A stretch of DNA of 64,000 nt, taken from contig JAYKKT010000088.1 of NCBI GenBank assembly GCA_036023115.1, positions 4,387,501-4,451,500 on the forward strand, read 5' to 3'. Below are positions 36,527 through 49,444 of this stretch, in pieces; within the stretch, counting starts at the first letter, position 1, and the number at the start of each line of letters is the position of its first letter. Position numbers and translations under genes: made by a program. The stretch is from Brasenia schreberi (taxonomy: Eukaryota; Streptophyta; Magnoliopsida; Nymphaeales; Cabombaceae). The notes under the pieces were generated by a model. The model made no database searches and was not told where the DNA came from. It saw nothing but the letters and a program-made list of their open reading frames with translations.

Positions 36527-36978
36527 AAGCCGTCTAATCTATATCTATAGAGACACACGTACATATATATATATACATACATACATATATATACATACAT
36601 AAGCCGTCTAATCTATATCTATAGAGACACACGTACATATATATACATATATATATATACATGTATACATGTATACATATATATATATATATGTATACAT
36701 GTATACATGTATACATATATATATATGTATACATGTATATATATATACACACATACATAGATATATATACACACATACATATATATACACACATACATAG
36801 ATATATATACACACATACATACATATATATACATACATATATACATAGATACAGATACATATATACATAGATACATATATACACATACATATATGTACAT
36901 ATATACATATATGTACATATATACATATATGTACATATATACATATATGTACATATATACATATATGTACATATATAC

Positions 36979-37020
<42 letters not shown>
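36527..37020. repeat. Compound minisatellite
   Basis: A 74-bp unit beginning aagccgtctaatctatatct (36527) is repeated at 36601. Then come TATACATG and CACACATACATAGATA arrays. At about 36878-36980 there are about six copies of an 18-bp unit, acatatatgtacatatat. Long ORFs over it (Met-Tyr-Ile repeats) are artefacts. Confidence 0.9.
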
Positions 37021-38376
37021 GACCGGTTTGTTGAACGAGTCGGGAACTGACTGAATCCAAAGCCTCAGTCATTCGATCTGGTTCTGGTTTCACTTTTTAC
37101 AAAATCAAAACTGAAACTGATGGTTTTTATTTAAAAAATATTTAATAAAATTATTGGTTTCAGTTTGCAAGAATTGGCTTTAGGTGGGTTTGATTGCGGT
37201 TTCAAGTTTCAAATTAACTAAAACTGACCATCTCTCTCAAACCCAAGCAGGTTTAGTTCAGATTTAAAGGATTGAAAAAGTCGACCTACTTTTGACATGA
37301 ACCCGACCTGTGCACCGGATTTACCGTGTCGGGTTTGATGTTAGTAATTTCCGTTTTCCTTCTTGAGTCGAGCAAGAGCATCCCTGCTAACCGTATAAAT
37401 ACCCGTTCTTTTTAAGTGTGTACAACCGAGTTACCGAGGGGTTATTATCGTCATTACGAAAACTTATGCACGTTTATGTCCCATTGACTCTTACTCGTGG
37501 GGCTTTCTGTAATTGAGCAGCTTGAATTCGATTACGAACGAGTTCACTGCGGAACGTATTCAACGTTTCACACCCACTCTCTGGAAGCCGTGAAAGGCCG
37601 ACGCATATTGCCCAAAATGCCCCTTATATCTTTCTCAATTACGAGGTCAACCCCTTCGCACCTACCTAGCACTGGTCAAATTTGGATGGCTTAGACTGAC
37701 TCGACATGTGAGGACCCATGAGTGGTTCATGTATGACTAAGCTCTTCTTAAACAAACCCAAGGCAAAAGAAAAGAAACACACCAAGTCTTGTCTGTGTAT
37801 ACATATGAAATACAAATATGACTGACTCATAAAAATTCCTCGATCCACCACTAAGATTATATCAAAGAACCTAACATTATGGGTGCAAAATTATCTTATA
37901 TGTAATCGGTGGCAAAAACAACTCGAAGTTATCATATGTGTAGCGACACATACTCTTCGTTTTTCTTTTATACCCAAGATATCATTGCTTTCTTCATGTA
38001 TGTGCAAGTTTGAGGACTTTAGTTCGATAATCAATCAGGTATGGCACCCAACTTTCTTAAACAAGTCAAACCAATGTCCCATGCCTGGCTAAGTGTTTAT
38101 AATTAAGAGCTAAAAGAGAGGCTCTTTAATTCTACTTAGAACGATTTGTATTATAAAATACTTGTATTTTCTTATATATAATGATAAATCTATTAATTTT
38201 TCGTATTTTGAGTGAGAGGTACGATTCACTTCACCTTAAAATATTTCTGTCTTTGTTTTTGAGATGCATGTGTGTTAAGCTTCGACTCCCCATTGTAACC
38301 AAATAAAGAGAAAAAAGGACTTAAAGTTATTGCAGTAAATTTTGTCGTCAATTTATGAGTTGGTCTCAATGGGCAG
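37021..38376. other. Intergenic with a GAACC-rich repeat
   Basis: 37021-37260 is a GAACC/GGTTT-rich fragment. 38240-38310 carries a SINE-like tail (ttaagcttcgactccccatt, then gtaaccaaataaagag). No gene is recognised. Confidence 0.4.
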
Positions 38377-38671
38377 TTTAAACCAATGTTGTAAAATCGT
38401 ATCATATTGTATAGCGAATCATATAAAAATATGATACGATATTATAAATATATGTATTGTAATAAACATATATCATACTCGTATCGTAACGTATCATATG
38501 ATACATTACGATAGACATATTGTATCATTTACGATAGAATGTATTACGATACGTGATAATTTTTTTATAATTTTTCAATATTTAATATATTGTATTCTAC
38601 TATATCATACTATCCAGTACGATTATAGCGTATGGGTGCCCTATACTATACATTGCAATATTGGTTTAAAC
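38377..38671. mobile_element. MITE-like element rich in ATCGTAT, about 295 bp
   Basis: Left end: gtttaaaccaatgttgtaaa. Right end: gcaatattggtttaaacc, which reversed reads ggtttaaaccaatattgc. The interior has many copies of atcgtat/atacgat in both orientations (cgtatcatat, gatacgatat, cgtatcgtaacg). It has no coding capacity. Confidence 0.6.
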
Positions 38672-39207
38672 CATTTGTGGTGCGCGTGGTAAGAGTCGAC
38701 TGCTTTCATATTGGCACAATGAATGCACATTGTCAAAGGTATCAATGCCATTCTCTTAAGTCAACGCTACGAATAGGTCATGGTTGACTCTTTTTCAAAT
38801 TGAGAGAGAGGGATGGTTTGCGCCGTTCTGAAACTGCAGCCGAGCTTTAAAATACTTAGTCGAACATTTTTATAAAGAAATATATAAATATATATATATA
38901 GAGAGAGAGGAGGGCAGCCGGCAGGTATACAGTTTAAATCCTTGGGGCAGGTAGGAAATTTAAAAATCAATTTATGAGAGGAAAACAAATCTAACAAAGC
39001 CAATAACACTTTGACTTTAATTTAGTCTCTCTCTCTCTCTCTCTCTCCATTCTGAAACTATGCCTTCTAAGTTCTATCTCCTATCTCCTGCTTACCGGAA
39101 GGCCACCATCAATAGGATCTTTATTCATCTTCAGAGTTCATCCGAAGCGTACCCACAGAACAAGTACATATAGGCTTCCAAGTTACTGCCCGCCTGTAAA
39201 TCTCCCC

Positions 39208-39267
<60 letters not shown>

Positions 39268-39533
39268 GTACTCTCTGAGCGACTTTTCATCTCCAAGTTC
39301 TTTATTACATCCAATTATCTTTCTCTGCTCCTTCATTAAACTCGGCGCCCATCTGCTGCTCCTTTCAAGCAACCCATTTGATAAAATCCATGTTTCTTCC
39401 TTTCCATTTGAAGACCACCCACAAGGAATTTTGTGATGCTTATCTCTATTCTCTCTTCCTTGACTCACGTTTATGACCATTACTAGGAAAGAATTGAAGA
39501 CCACTCACAGAAAGAGAAAGGAGAGTAGCAAAA
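38672..39533. other. Upstream flank and leader of the DUF668 gene
   Basis: It holds (TA)n(GA)n (38888-38911), (CT)n at 39027-39047 and (GA)n at 39211-39263. The last is close enough to the ATG at 39534 to be leader or core promoter. (GA/CT)n tracts are common in plant 5' leaders. Confidence 0.5.
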
Positions 39534-41321
39534 ATGGTTGCTGAAACTTGGTTGCTGAAACTGCGAAGCCAGGTGCGTCACAATCTCAAGCATGCCTTAT
39601 TTCTTGATGATGCAAACAAGAAGCATGCTCTGAGAACATCACAAACTATTGGTATTTTGTCTTTTGAAATTGCTAATGTTATGTCCAAAGCCATTCATCT
39701 CTATAAGTCTCTTAGTCACCACGAAATAACTAGGATTAAAGATACGGTGTTTAATTCTGAGGGTGTTAATTTATTGGTGTCGGACGATAAGGAGCTCCTT
39801 CTGAATCTCTTTTTCATGGAGAAACTGCATGAATTGAATAGAGTTTCTGCGGTAGTTTCAAGACTAGGAAAGAGATGCAGTAAGCCTGATTTGCAGGGTT
39901 TTGAGCATGTTTATGCTGATCTATTGAGGCAAACGCTAGATTTTCGTGATTTCGGGTTTCTGGCTAAGGATATGGATGGGGTGATTAAGAAAATGGAAAG
40001 GTGTGTCAGCGCTACTGCTAATCTGCATGCTGAACTAGAGGCGTTGAATGAATTGGAGCAAAGTGCAAAGAAACTCAGGCAGAATGAAGAGCTGGGGAAG
40101 GGGAGCTATCGACATTTTGAGCAGAAACTTCAATGGCAGAAAGAGGATATCAAACATCTTAGAGGCGTTTCGTTATGGAACCAAACCTATGATAAGATCG
40201 TGGAAGTCTTGGCAAGGTTGGTGTGCACAATTTATGCAAGGATTTGTCTCACCTTTGAGGAGATTGATTCCTCATCTCCCTCTGCTGAGAGATTTGATCT
40301 AAGTGGAGGGTTTTCTGGCCAAATCGAGCTCCGGGAGCGCATTTCACCGAATATATCTGGTCCTCTTGGAAAACTTTCTATTGATAAGAGATGGATTAAT
40401 GCTAAATCCGGGCCATTGCTCCAAAATACCGAATTGGGAAGCTTTAAGGGTACAAATTGTGCAATGCCTTGTGCGTTTGTTCCTGGGAAATTCTTGAAAG
40501 AATGCCTGAGTTTAGCTAGCTCAGGTTCTTTTAGATATGATGATGATGAAATTGATACACAGAGTACCAGTAGCAGCAGTGGCAGAACAGGATCGAGACA
40601 AGTGAAGAATGGCTCTGTAAGCAGAAATTCAGTCAGTTCTAACCCTCAAACTCTACCAACAAAAGAGAGTCCCTTAACCAGTTCAGATCGAATCAAAGCA
40701 GTTTCTCCATGTCGTGGGGATCAAGATCATTTCCATTCTATGTGGGGATTTGGAAGATACTGTAAGTCAAAGCTGGGACCAAATCTCAGAAGTGGCTTAC
40801 TGAATGCACCAACCTCAACAGTCGGCGGCTCTGCCTTAGCTTTACATTATGCGAATGTGATCATCATACTGGAGAAGTTTCTATGCTATCCGCATTTAGT
40901 TGGTGATGAAACTAGACACGATTTATATCAAATGCTGCCAAATAGCCTTCGGACATTATTGAGAACGAGGCTGAAATCTTACACCAAGAACTTAGCTTCT
41001 GGTATATATGATGCATTTCTTGCACATGACTGGAAGGAAGCCATGGATAAGATACTTGGTTGGTTGGCTCCACTTGCACATAACATGATTAAATGGCAAA
41101 CAGAGCGCAATTTTGAGCAGCAGCAGTTCGTTCTTCCAATGAATGTCCTCCTCCTCCAAACTCTGTACTTTGCAGATAGGCAAAAGACAGAGGCCGCAAT
41201 TTGCAAACTTCTCCTCGGCCTTAACTATATATGTAGATATGAACATCAGCAAAATGCACTATTAGATTGCGCAAGCAGTCAAGAACTTGATGACTATGTG
41301 CCATGGCAGTTGCGCTACTGA
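39534..41321 (+). CDS. DUF3475-DUF668 protein (At3g23160/At5g51670-like)
   Basis: A single-exon gene for 595 aa. ATG 39534 has A at -3 and G at +4, and nothing upstream in frame suggests a longer product. The N-terminus MVAETWLLKLRSQVRHNLKH is typical of this plant family. DUF3475 covers about residues 38-94 (TIGILSFEIANVMSKAIHLY onward). A conserved helical middle follows (FEHVYADLLRQTLDFRDFGF). Residues about 340-400 form a Ser-rich, probably disordered linker (STSSSSGRTGSRQVKNGS). DUF668 covers about 431-525 (GGSALALHYANVIIILEKFL, then YPHLVGDETRHDLYQMLP and LAHDWKEAMDKILGWLAPLA). Family members include the PSK SIMULATOR (PSI) proteins, linked to growth and phytosulfokine signalling. This subgroup is related, but its biochemical role is not established. 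No membrane segment and no lesion is seen. Confidence 0.93.
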   Translation: MVAETWLLKLRSQVRHNLKHALFLDDANKKHALRTSQTIGILSFEIANVMSKAIHLYKSLSHHEITRIKDTVFNSEGVNLLVSDDKELLLNLFFMEKLHELNRVSAVVSRLGKRCSKPDLQGFEHVYADLLRQTLDFRDFGFLAKDMDGVIKKMERCVSATANLHAELEALNELEQSAKKLRQNEELGKGSYRHFEQKLQWQKEDIKHLRGVSLWNQTYDKIVEVLARLVCTIYARICLTFEEIDSSSPSAERFDLSGGFSGQIELRERISPNISGPLGKLSIDKRWINAKSGPLLQNTELGSFKGTNCAMPCAFVPGKFLKECLSLASSGSFRYDDDEIDTQSTSSSSGRTGSRQVKNGSVSRNSVSSNPQTLPTKESPLTSSDRIKAVSPCRGDQDHFHSMWGFGRYCKSKLGPNLRSGLLNAPTSTVGGSALALHYANVIIILEKFLCYPHLVGDETRHDLYQMLPNSLRTLLRTRLKSYTKNLASGIYDAFLAHDWKEAMDKILGWLAPLAHNMIKWQTERNFEQQQFVLPMNVLLLQTLYFADRQKTEAAICKLLLGLNYICRYEHQQNALLDCASSQELDDYVPWQLRY

Positions 41322-43225
41322 GTTCTCTCCACAGAAGAAATTCTTTTCATGATTACTGATATGGGTTTCTGGAGTATAGCATGATGCATTTGCTTGACTG
41401 GCTGCACAAACTATGAATTTGGAAATTTTAAATAGACAGAGATAGAAAGCACAAGGCAGCTGAATTGTTGGCCAAATAGTGAAAGGATCATGCTACTAAA
41501 TTCCGGATTTCAGCGAGTTCAGATGAACTTGCATATCTAAAATTGGAGTCTTTTGTGCAGCACAGAGTATGCAATTCGTCTGTTGTCATTAGATATGAAA
41601 CTTCCACTGTACATGATGTTCTTATTCTTTTAACACAAAAATTAATGGAAAGCAAATATACCACAAGTTAGCCAATCATGTGAAACTAGCTTGAAACAAG
41701 GGTTTATCATGATAGTCGTGTTGCTGATCAATTTCTTAAGGCCGTCGAGGTGATGACCGACCAAGAACAGTTTATTTTTATCAAAGATGTCTTATGTTAC
41801 TTTCTATTACCTTCTATCTGTTTATTCTTTATTTATTAACAACTTGGAGAAAACTGCCTCTGCAGTCTGTAACGTAGCAGCTAGAGTACAACTCCAAGGC
41901 TGGAACCCTCAAATCACATTGGATTACTTCTCTTCAGCTGCATCCTTCACAAACATCCGCTGCCTTCTCTTAAAAATCATAGATATGCGTGTGCATTTAA
42001 AAGTGGAATAACCAGAATAGAAACCACCGTTTTCATCTTAACAATCGCTCCCACAATTTAAAACGATTAGAGTTGGTCATTCTCTCTCTCTCTCTCTCTC
42101 AAAAGAGAAGAAAACTTTGATGTGGATGTATAATTATTGCGGGAAATGACAGTGGCAACATGCGATTGCAAGAGATTAATCTGTGTCCTGTGACAAACTA
42201 AAACTTTGATATGAATGTGCGGTGACACAAGGAAAGGTAATTTAGTTTGTTAGAGAAAGAGAATGTATCTGTGAGAAAATGTTTGGTTTAGGTCTTAGTT
42301 TCAGTTAGCGGTGACACTGCTCAATTTGGTAGAAAACCCAGATGCCTCCATGTACAATTATAGCAGCTTTTCCTTAAGTTTATGTATCATTGTTGCCTTT
42401 CTGCAGATCAATGCGCCGATAATTTGACTTGTTTAATTGCTTAAAAAAATTTAATTGACAACATCTACAAGACTACAACCATTATTGACTGTCACAAGAA
42501 TGAATATAAAACTATTCTGATGTATTTGTGACCCATTTAATATAAGTGCGAGTTCTAACTTTTGAGCAAATCCACTGTTATCAACTTTATAATATCCTTC
42601 TCTTTTCTGAGCAGCTTTATTATGAGATGACAGACGTTTGAGCCAATGTAAGAAAAGATGACAGCAGTTGATCAGCAGGAGCTGCAGGACGTTGTCATTG
42701 TTGGTAGAAAGAAAGATTTATTACCATGTTGACATCGATATGTTAGATCATTTCAGTAGCTTTTACAAGCATTAGGATTACTCTATTTGCTACGTCAAAA
42801 AGAAAAGAAAAGAAGGATTACTCCGTTGGAGTTTGGAGGGAGCAGGTTTGCCACAGAGGGCGGCTCGTGGGCAAAGACACTAAAGCAACAGCTTTAGGCT
42901 TCCAATTTTTTTAGGCCTCACTTTTCTAGGCAAAAGAATATTATTGAATGGACTTGAGCCTCAAAATTTTGTACACTAGGCTTAAAAAGTTTGCATTAAA
43001 TAAATTTAGGCCTCAAAACTTATACACTTATTAATTAGGCCCCAAATATTTACTCCATATAGATTTAAGTCGCAAATCCAATAATAATGATTTATATGTA
43101 ATATAAATAAGTTATATTATAATTTAAATCTTATATATATGCGTAAATTGAATAATTGGCATTAAATTGTATATAAAAATCTCTACACCAAACCAAAACA
43201 TGACACGTGTTTCCCACCTTTTGTC
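41322..43225. other. Downstream flank, no gene
   Basis: The first few hundred bases are probably 3' UTR. A (CT)n tract lies at 42081-42099. From about 42865 the sequence repeats taggcctca/ttgagcctc-type words, which look like the non-coding left part of the hAT-like element ending near 43480. Confidence 0.45.
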
Positions 43226-43480
43226 TTATTTTGTAAAATATCGAGAATCTGGATTTGCATTACCTATAAGTTCTGTTATTTCCAAATGCATATATTGCCT
43301 ATGGAATAATGTTAACGGTTCCTATAACAGTTGTCTCGGCTGAAAGAAGTTTTTCAAAATTGAAATTAATAAAATCTTAGCTAAAACAACAATGTCTCAA
43401 GAAAGATTAAATGGGTTAGTCATATTATCAATTGAAAAAGAAATGTTACAAGAAATTAATTATTAAAAAAATTAATAACT
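43226..43480 (+). pseudogene. hAT-type transposase relic (C-terminal dimerisation region)
   Basis: The plus strand reads MLTVPITVVSAERSFSKLKL, IKS, then a stop; after a one-base shift it reads LAKTTMSQERLNGLVILSIE, KEMLQEINY, then a stop. The SAERSFSKLKLIK...MSQERLNGL pattern is the hAT dimerisation motif found in TTF-type/zf-MYM plant transposases. It is frameshifted and lacks the rest of the protein. Confidence 0.8.
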
Positions 43481-43489
43481 TTGCATCTC

Positions 43490-43665
43490 AAAAATCGGTT
43501 TTGGTTCTAGAACTGTTAGTTCTAGGGTGGTTCCATCTAAACTAATAATCTTATTAACAAATTTAAAAATTATAAGAAAAAAAAAAAACAGAAACGTGCA
43601 GTTTGGAACCGCCTGTTCCGGTTTGAAAACGAACCGGGTGGTCCCTAACCAGTCATGTCTAGCTT
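43490..43665. repeat. GAACC-rich repeat, inverted copy
   Basis: It ends gaaccgggtggtccctaacc then agtcatgtctag. Reversed, this is tagacatgactggtt, matching the starts of the copies at 12308, 29784 and 48838. Composition is the same as the other copies. Confidence 0.45.
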
Positions 43666-43744
43666 GACTGCCTTTTCGGTAGCGGGCTAGTGGGTGTACG
43701 CGGTGCTAAATGTGGTAGCCGTATGGAATAATCTCAATGTTTAT

Positions 43745-43985
43745 CAATGGCGGATCTAGAAATTATTTTTAAGCTGAGCGAAGAGCCAACGGAACTGTTT
43801 AAGGGTAGGGGTTGGCTATGTATCATAGTCCACAAACTCAACCGTGGGCTACAGTTTTATAGTGAGAAACCCTTTCAAGGTAGACATCTGGTACACATGG
43901 CCGGCAGTGACGGATTTTGAAATTGGTGTTAGGTGGGGCGAAGGGGCTATCACCCCACCTCCCCTCTATGTAGATCCGCCACTGG
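43745..43985. mobile_element. hAT-type MITE, composite copy
   Basis: Left end caatggcggatctaga, right end tagatccgccactg. A second left end, cagtgacggattttgaaatt, lies at 43907, so this may be one element inside another. No exact target duplication is seen. Confidence 0.6.
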
Positions 43986-45444
43986 CTGCCTGCTATAGTG
44001 CCTGCGCCAGTATGGGCTCAAGCCATGCCAAGGGGAATTGAACATGTAAATGGTCTGGTCTCCCAAGCCAACAGATGACCACGCTTTGGGCCTTGTGCTT
44101 ATTGGTGGCCCATGTTAATGGCGTCTAGAGTGGAATTCTTTGAAGTTTATCTTTGGTGATGACCTCTGGTTGATGCTAAAGTCATGACTCAAAGTCTTGG
44201 AGGTTCCTTATCAAGCAATGTGATTCTCTACGGTCAGCTTTCAAAGTCATAAAACATGTGTGAACGTATGAAAGGCTGCATTTCGAACTTGGATTAAATG
44301 TAAGGCGGCCACAATAGTTTCTCAAATTGACTAAAAATTTCACCTAAAGCAAACAACCACAGTATTTCTCAAGAGAGAGATGATCGACTTGTAATCGGAT
44401 GAACAGTTTGATAGAAAAAACATTAAAAAACCATTAAAAAATAAAAACATTAAATGTGATGAAACTAACTAGATAGTAGAAAGAAATTCAGCCTTTATAT
44501 ATAACAATTAATCATTATAGAAAAATTTAAAAAAATATTATCACTAAAATAAAAAATACGTATCACTATGAGATTGACAAAGAGCCAGACTCAATCGACT
44601 TTCAGTCGGTGCAGGCAGGCTTTAGTCAAGTGGAGAACCATTTTTAAACATTAATTTCCCCCCCTTTTTTAAGTTCTAGATTTATTGTTTGATAAAATAG
44701 TTCTGATTTCAAATCCATAACTGCAAATTATAGATCCATAACCAAAACCTTCTTAATGCTGAATCGGTAATGATTTATGGTTTCACTGTGGTTCAGTCCG
44801 ACCCACATTCCACCTAAAACCACTTTTCACCTCTTAAAACCATCACCACAAAAACCACCTAAAATCACACCACATAGAAAACCACAAAACCACCTGTATA
44901 TAAAATTGTTTCCACTGTGATTCACAACTCTCTTTTGCGAGTTATCGTCAAATATGACACCTTAGAGTATAAGATGACCTGTGCAAGGGACAGGCTTTGG
45001 TCAAATAAGTTACTGTGCTATTGCCTTAATTAGTTAAAACTGAATAACTAAACTGAACCAAACCAAAATTTCGGATTCAGTTCGGTTTTGTTGAAAACAA
45101 GATTTGTTTCAGTTTATAATTTCAAGAAAATTTGGATTTGGTTTGATTTCCAAAAGTCCAAACCCAATAAACCAAATAACCTAATTTGTAATATGAATTA
45201 GTAAAATAGTTACAAGGTCTCCTCTTAATAGCGTGTTATCTTAGTTCTATATAGTTGTAATTGAAGATTGTTGTCTATCTCTCATGCGATCAATTTATAT
45301 TTAGGGACTTAAATGAATTAAGAGATGATAAATGACATAACTGGTTATTCAATAACTTCACTTTAATGATGTGAATCCTTATTCGGTATTGAACGTGCTT
45401 AAATGACTTTGTGGTTAGAAGATTGTAGCTGTAATTTTGACACT
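43986..45444. other. Intergenic, no gene recognised
   Basis: Short ORFs only. GAACC/AACCA-rich textures occur at 44690-44900 and 45020-45170. Confidence 0.45.
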
Positions 45445-48412
45445 TAATAGGGTGATGCCTAACTTTGCCCATGTAAGGGATCACCCTTGCATGGCCGGTC
45501 CCAAGCCCAGATAAAGAGGAGGGTTCCGTTAGGCTTCCGACAGCCAGCATAAAAGTTTGTTGGATTTTTATACCATAGATTACACATATTATAAGTATTG
45601 CATTGGGGCATCCCCTCTTAGCGACTCACTGTAGAGCCCGAATGCAGTGAAAAGCAAGAGATAAAGTGGGTTGAAGAAAAAGCAAAAGAGATTGAGGATA
45701 CAAGTTTTAAATTATGCTGCTCAAGTAAGGAAAATCCTCGAAATAGAGTTGGTGTTATCATAAATAAAGATTTAGAGGATAGTGTAGTAGACATACAATG
45801 ATATGATGATCGAATCGTGATGTTGAAATTAGTACTAAGAGCAAATGTTTTGAATATAGTTTGTGCTTACGCACCTCAAGTAGGACTAGAAGATAGTATA
45901 AAGACAACTTTTGGGGAGGAGTTAGATAAGGCGATTCAAAAAATTCCATAAAGTGAGATGATTTATTTTGGAAGAGTCTTAAATGAACATGTCGGTAAAG
46001 AGGCATTAGGATATCAAGGTATTCATGGAAACTTTGGTTTTAAGGATATAAATGAGGAAGGTAGGGAGACTTTAAATTTTGTTATGGCATTTGATCTCTT
46101 TATAGTCAATACAATCTTAAAAAATGAGATGAATATTTAATTACTTATAAGAGTTGCTTATTACAAACACAAATTGATTATTTTATTTGTAGGAAAAGAG
46201 ATAGAACATGTTGTAAAGATTGTAAGGTAATTCCAGGAGAAAGCTTAACCACCCAACATCGACTTTTAGTTATAAATTTATAGGTAAAAAAGTGGACAAT
46301 GAATAAAAGAGTACATCAAGCTATTCACACTAAATGGTGGAACTTCAAAAGCAAGAAAAAAGGTATATTTAAACAAAAGTCCTTCAAGAAGATGCTTGGA
46401 AGTATGTTGGTACACCTTATGATATGTGAAACAATATAGCTATACATATTAAGAAAATGATGAAAGATGTGTTAAGTGAATCTAAGGGAGGTGTACTGAC
46501 ACAAAAAGAAGCTTGGTGGTGGAGTGAAGTAGTGCAAAATAAAATCAAGGCAAAGAGGACATGTTACAAATTACATTATGCTAAGAAAACTAGTGAAAGT
46601 TTAGAGGCTTATAAGAAAGCAAAGAAAGAAGCGAAAAAGGTTGTCAATGAAGCAAAAACTAAAATTTGGAAGGATTTATATAAAAAACTCAACTCAAAAG
46701 AGGGTGAAAGAGATATTTTTAGGATAACTAGGGCTAGAGATAAGAAAACTAAAGATATTAATTTTGTTAGATACATCAAAGACGAGGATGAGAAAATTAT
46801 AGTGACAAATGATGATATAAAAAATAGATGAAAAAACTATTTTTATTAGTTTTTTAATAAAAAAAATATGTTAGTATTAAATTATGAGAGTTAGCCAAAT
46901 CAGAAAAGTATATAAATCATAATTTCTACCAACGTATTCAAAAGAATGAAGTTAAAGAGGCGCTTAAACATATGAAGGGTAGTAAATCGGTAAGACCAGA
47001 TACATGAATCACTTGGCTCACAAGACTATTTAATGAAATATGGAGAAACCCAAAGATGCTTGAGGAATGGAGAGTGAGTACACTTATACCCATATACAAG
47101 AACAAGGGAGACATTAAGAATTGTGTGAATTATCGGGGTATCATGTTAATGAGCCATACTATGAAATTATGGGAAAGAATTATCAAACGTAGGTTAAGAT
47201 AAGTATTGAGTACAACAAATAACCAATTTGGAGTCATATCAAGCAAATCTACTGTTGAAGTGATTCACCTTTTGAGACATCTTATGAAATATTTTAGAGA
47301 AAAAAAGAAAGACCTTCACATGATATTTATTGATATAGAAAAAACTTACGATAGGATACTGAGGGAGGTTCTTTGGATAATCTTGGAAAAAAGAGGTATT
47401 TCATTGGCATACATAAACCTTATGAGAGACATGTACGATTGTGCAAAAACATGGGTAAGAACTCATGAACAAATGACAAACTTCTTTGAAGTTAATATTG
47501 GGTTACATGAAGGATCAACTTTAAGTCCATACTTATTTATAATGGTAATTGATGAGTTAACAAAAGATATTTAAGATGAAGTACCTTGGTGTATGTTATT
47601 TAAAGATGGCATTGTGTTAGTGGGGGAGTCTAAGGAAAAAGTTAATAGAAAATTGGAACTATGGAGAGAAATATTACAAAGTAAAGGTTTTTGACTTAGT
47701 AGAACAAAGACAGAATATATGGAATGTAAGTTTGATCATTTGGTTACTTCAGAGGACATAAAAATTAAAATTAGCACACATTACATCCCCAAAAAGAAAA
47801 GTTTTAAATACCTAGGGTCAATTTTTCATAGTGATGGAAGAATTGATGGAGATTTTACGCATAGAATTAATGTTGGTTGATTAAAATGGAGAGGATCAGG
47901 TATCCTTTGTGATAAGAAGATACCATTAAAGTTAAAAGTTAAATATTATAAAACAACAATCAAGCCTGTCATGTTTTATGGTTCTGAGTGTTGGGCAGTT
48001 AATCATCAACATGTACGAAAGATGTCTGTGACAAAAATGAAGATGTTGAGATGGATGAGTGATCATACAAGAAAAGACCGTATACATAACGAGGTTATTA
48101 GAAACAAATTAGGAGTGACACCTATAGAGGATAAAATGAGAGAATATCGTTTAAGATGGTTTGGACATATAAAAAGAAAATCAAAAGAAGAACCTATAAG
48201 AAGGTTTGAAAAACTAGATTATGAAAGTATTAAAAGAGGTAGAGGACGACCACAAAAGTGTTTGAAAGAAACAATAAAGAATGATCTAGCTTATTGTGAG
48301 TTAACTGCTAACATGATACATGATAGGGCTTTGTGGAAACAATGAATACATGTAGCCCACCCCATCTAGTATGGGAAAAGGCTTAATTGTTATTGTAATA
48401 TGGTGATGCCTA
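45445..48412 (+). mobile_element. RTE-type LINE, near full length, with target-site duplication
   Basis: The element is 45462-48395 (2.93 kb), between direct repeats taatagggtgatgccta (45445-45461) and taatatggtgatgccta (48396-48412), 16 of 17 identical. Order: 5' region; APE endonuclease (about 45660-46140, with VGKEALGYQGIHGNFGF); linker (46457-46831); RT (about 46960-47640, with [36 protein letters not shown]); C-terminal domain with YRLRWFGH (48140-48175); tail ggcttaattgttattg. The RT active site FADD reads FKDG. Stops and shifts break every ORF, so it is dead. Confidence 0.92.
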
Positions 48413-49367
48413 TTGTTATAAGTATGCTTAGTGAATTTTTTTCATGATTACATATATTTATTTATTAGGAATGATAAGATCCATTCAGGTAAACATATTC
48501 CTTCATCGCACTATTTGATCATAACGATTAAAGATGACACTTGTCACATGCACAAGAGGAGGGCACCTTTTTTACTATGTCTGGGATGCCTATTGAGGAT
48601 GATTGGCCAGTGTGAATAATGGAGTATGTCCACCAAATGGATCCTATTATTTATATATATATAAAGAGAGAGATCTTAGAATTCTGCTACCAAGCCTAAT
48701 CAATTAAATGAATCAAACAGACCAAAATAATTCAATTCCATTTTGGTTCAGTTACTTATACAATTCGATTTGGGTTTTATAGTTCGATTTGGTTATTGAA
48801 TCAAATGGACCACTGCACACTCCTAACGTTAATAACATAGACATGACCAGTTTGAAATTGATTCGGTGGCTCCAATCAAAATTGAATGGGACCAAGAACC
48901 GGAACTGAACACCTCAATTTAGTTCCAATACCACTTTCTTTAGAATCAGGACTCGAACCAGAAACCCATGATTCCACCGTCTTTTATCTTTTTCAAAAAT
49001 TTAACTTTTATAACTTGGGGGCTGAAACTTGAACTAGAACAGAAAATGGGCAATTCAAGCCTGTACTGAACGTTGTGTCATCTCTCCTCTCCTCTTGTTC
49101 ACATTCACAACTAAGGGCTAACAAAAAGTCTCCTGACAACAGGATAAAAATTGTCAATTCAATACCAATACTACTAAGATATCCATATAGGTAGACATTC
49201 TGGGTTAATCGAAACAAGTGATTTTAAACCATCGGTCTCAGATTGCTTGGAATCTGGAACTGCTCTACGATTGTTTCAATTTTTTTTTAAGAGAGGGCAA
49301 ATGCACCCTCTAAGAGTCGAACTCCTATCGTTCAGCTACTGATGATTTTGTGTTAATAAATATTGAA

Positions 49368-49444
<77 letters not shown>

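Noticed and set aside
36534..37093. ORFs of up to 161 codons (Met-Tyr-Ile repeats)
   Set aside because: Same artefact over a compound minisatellite; three frames are open at once.
39121..39504. 127-codon minus-strand ORF upstream of the DUF668 gene
   Set aside because: It runs through (GA)n read as a Ser-Leu repeat and overlaps the likely leader of the real gene.
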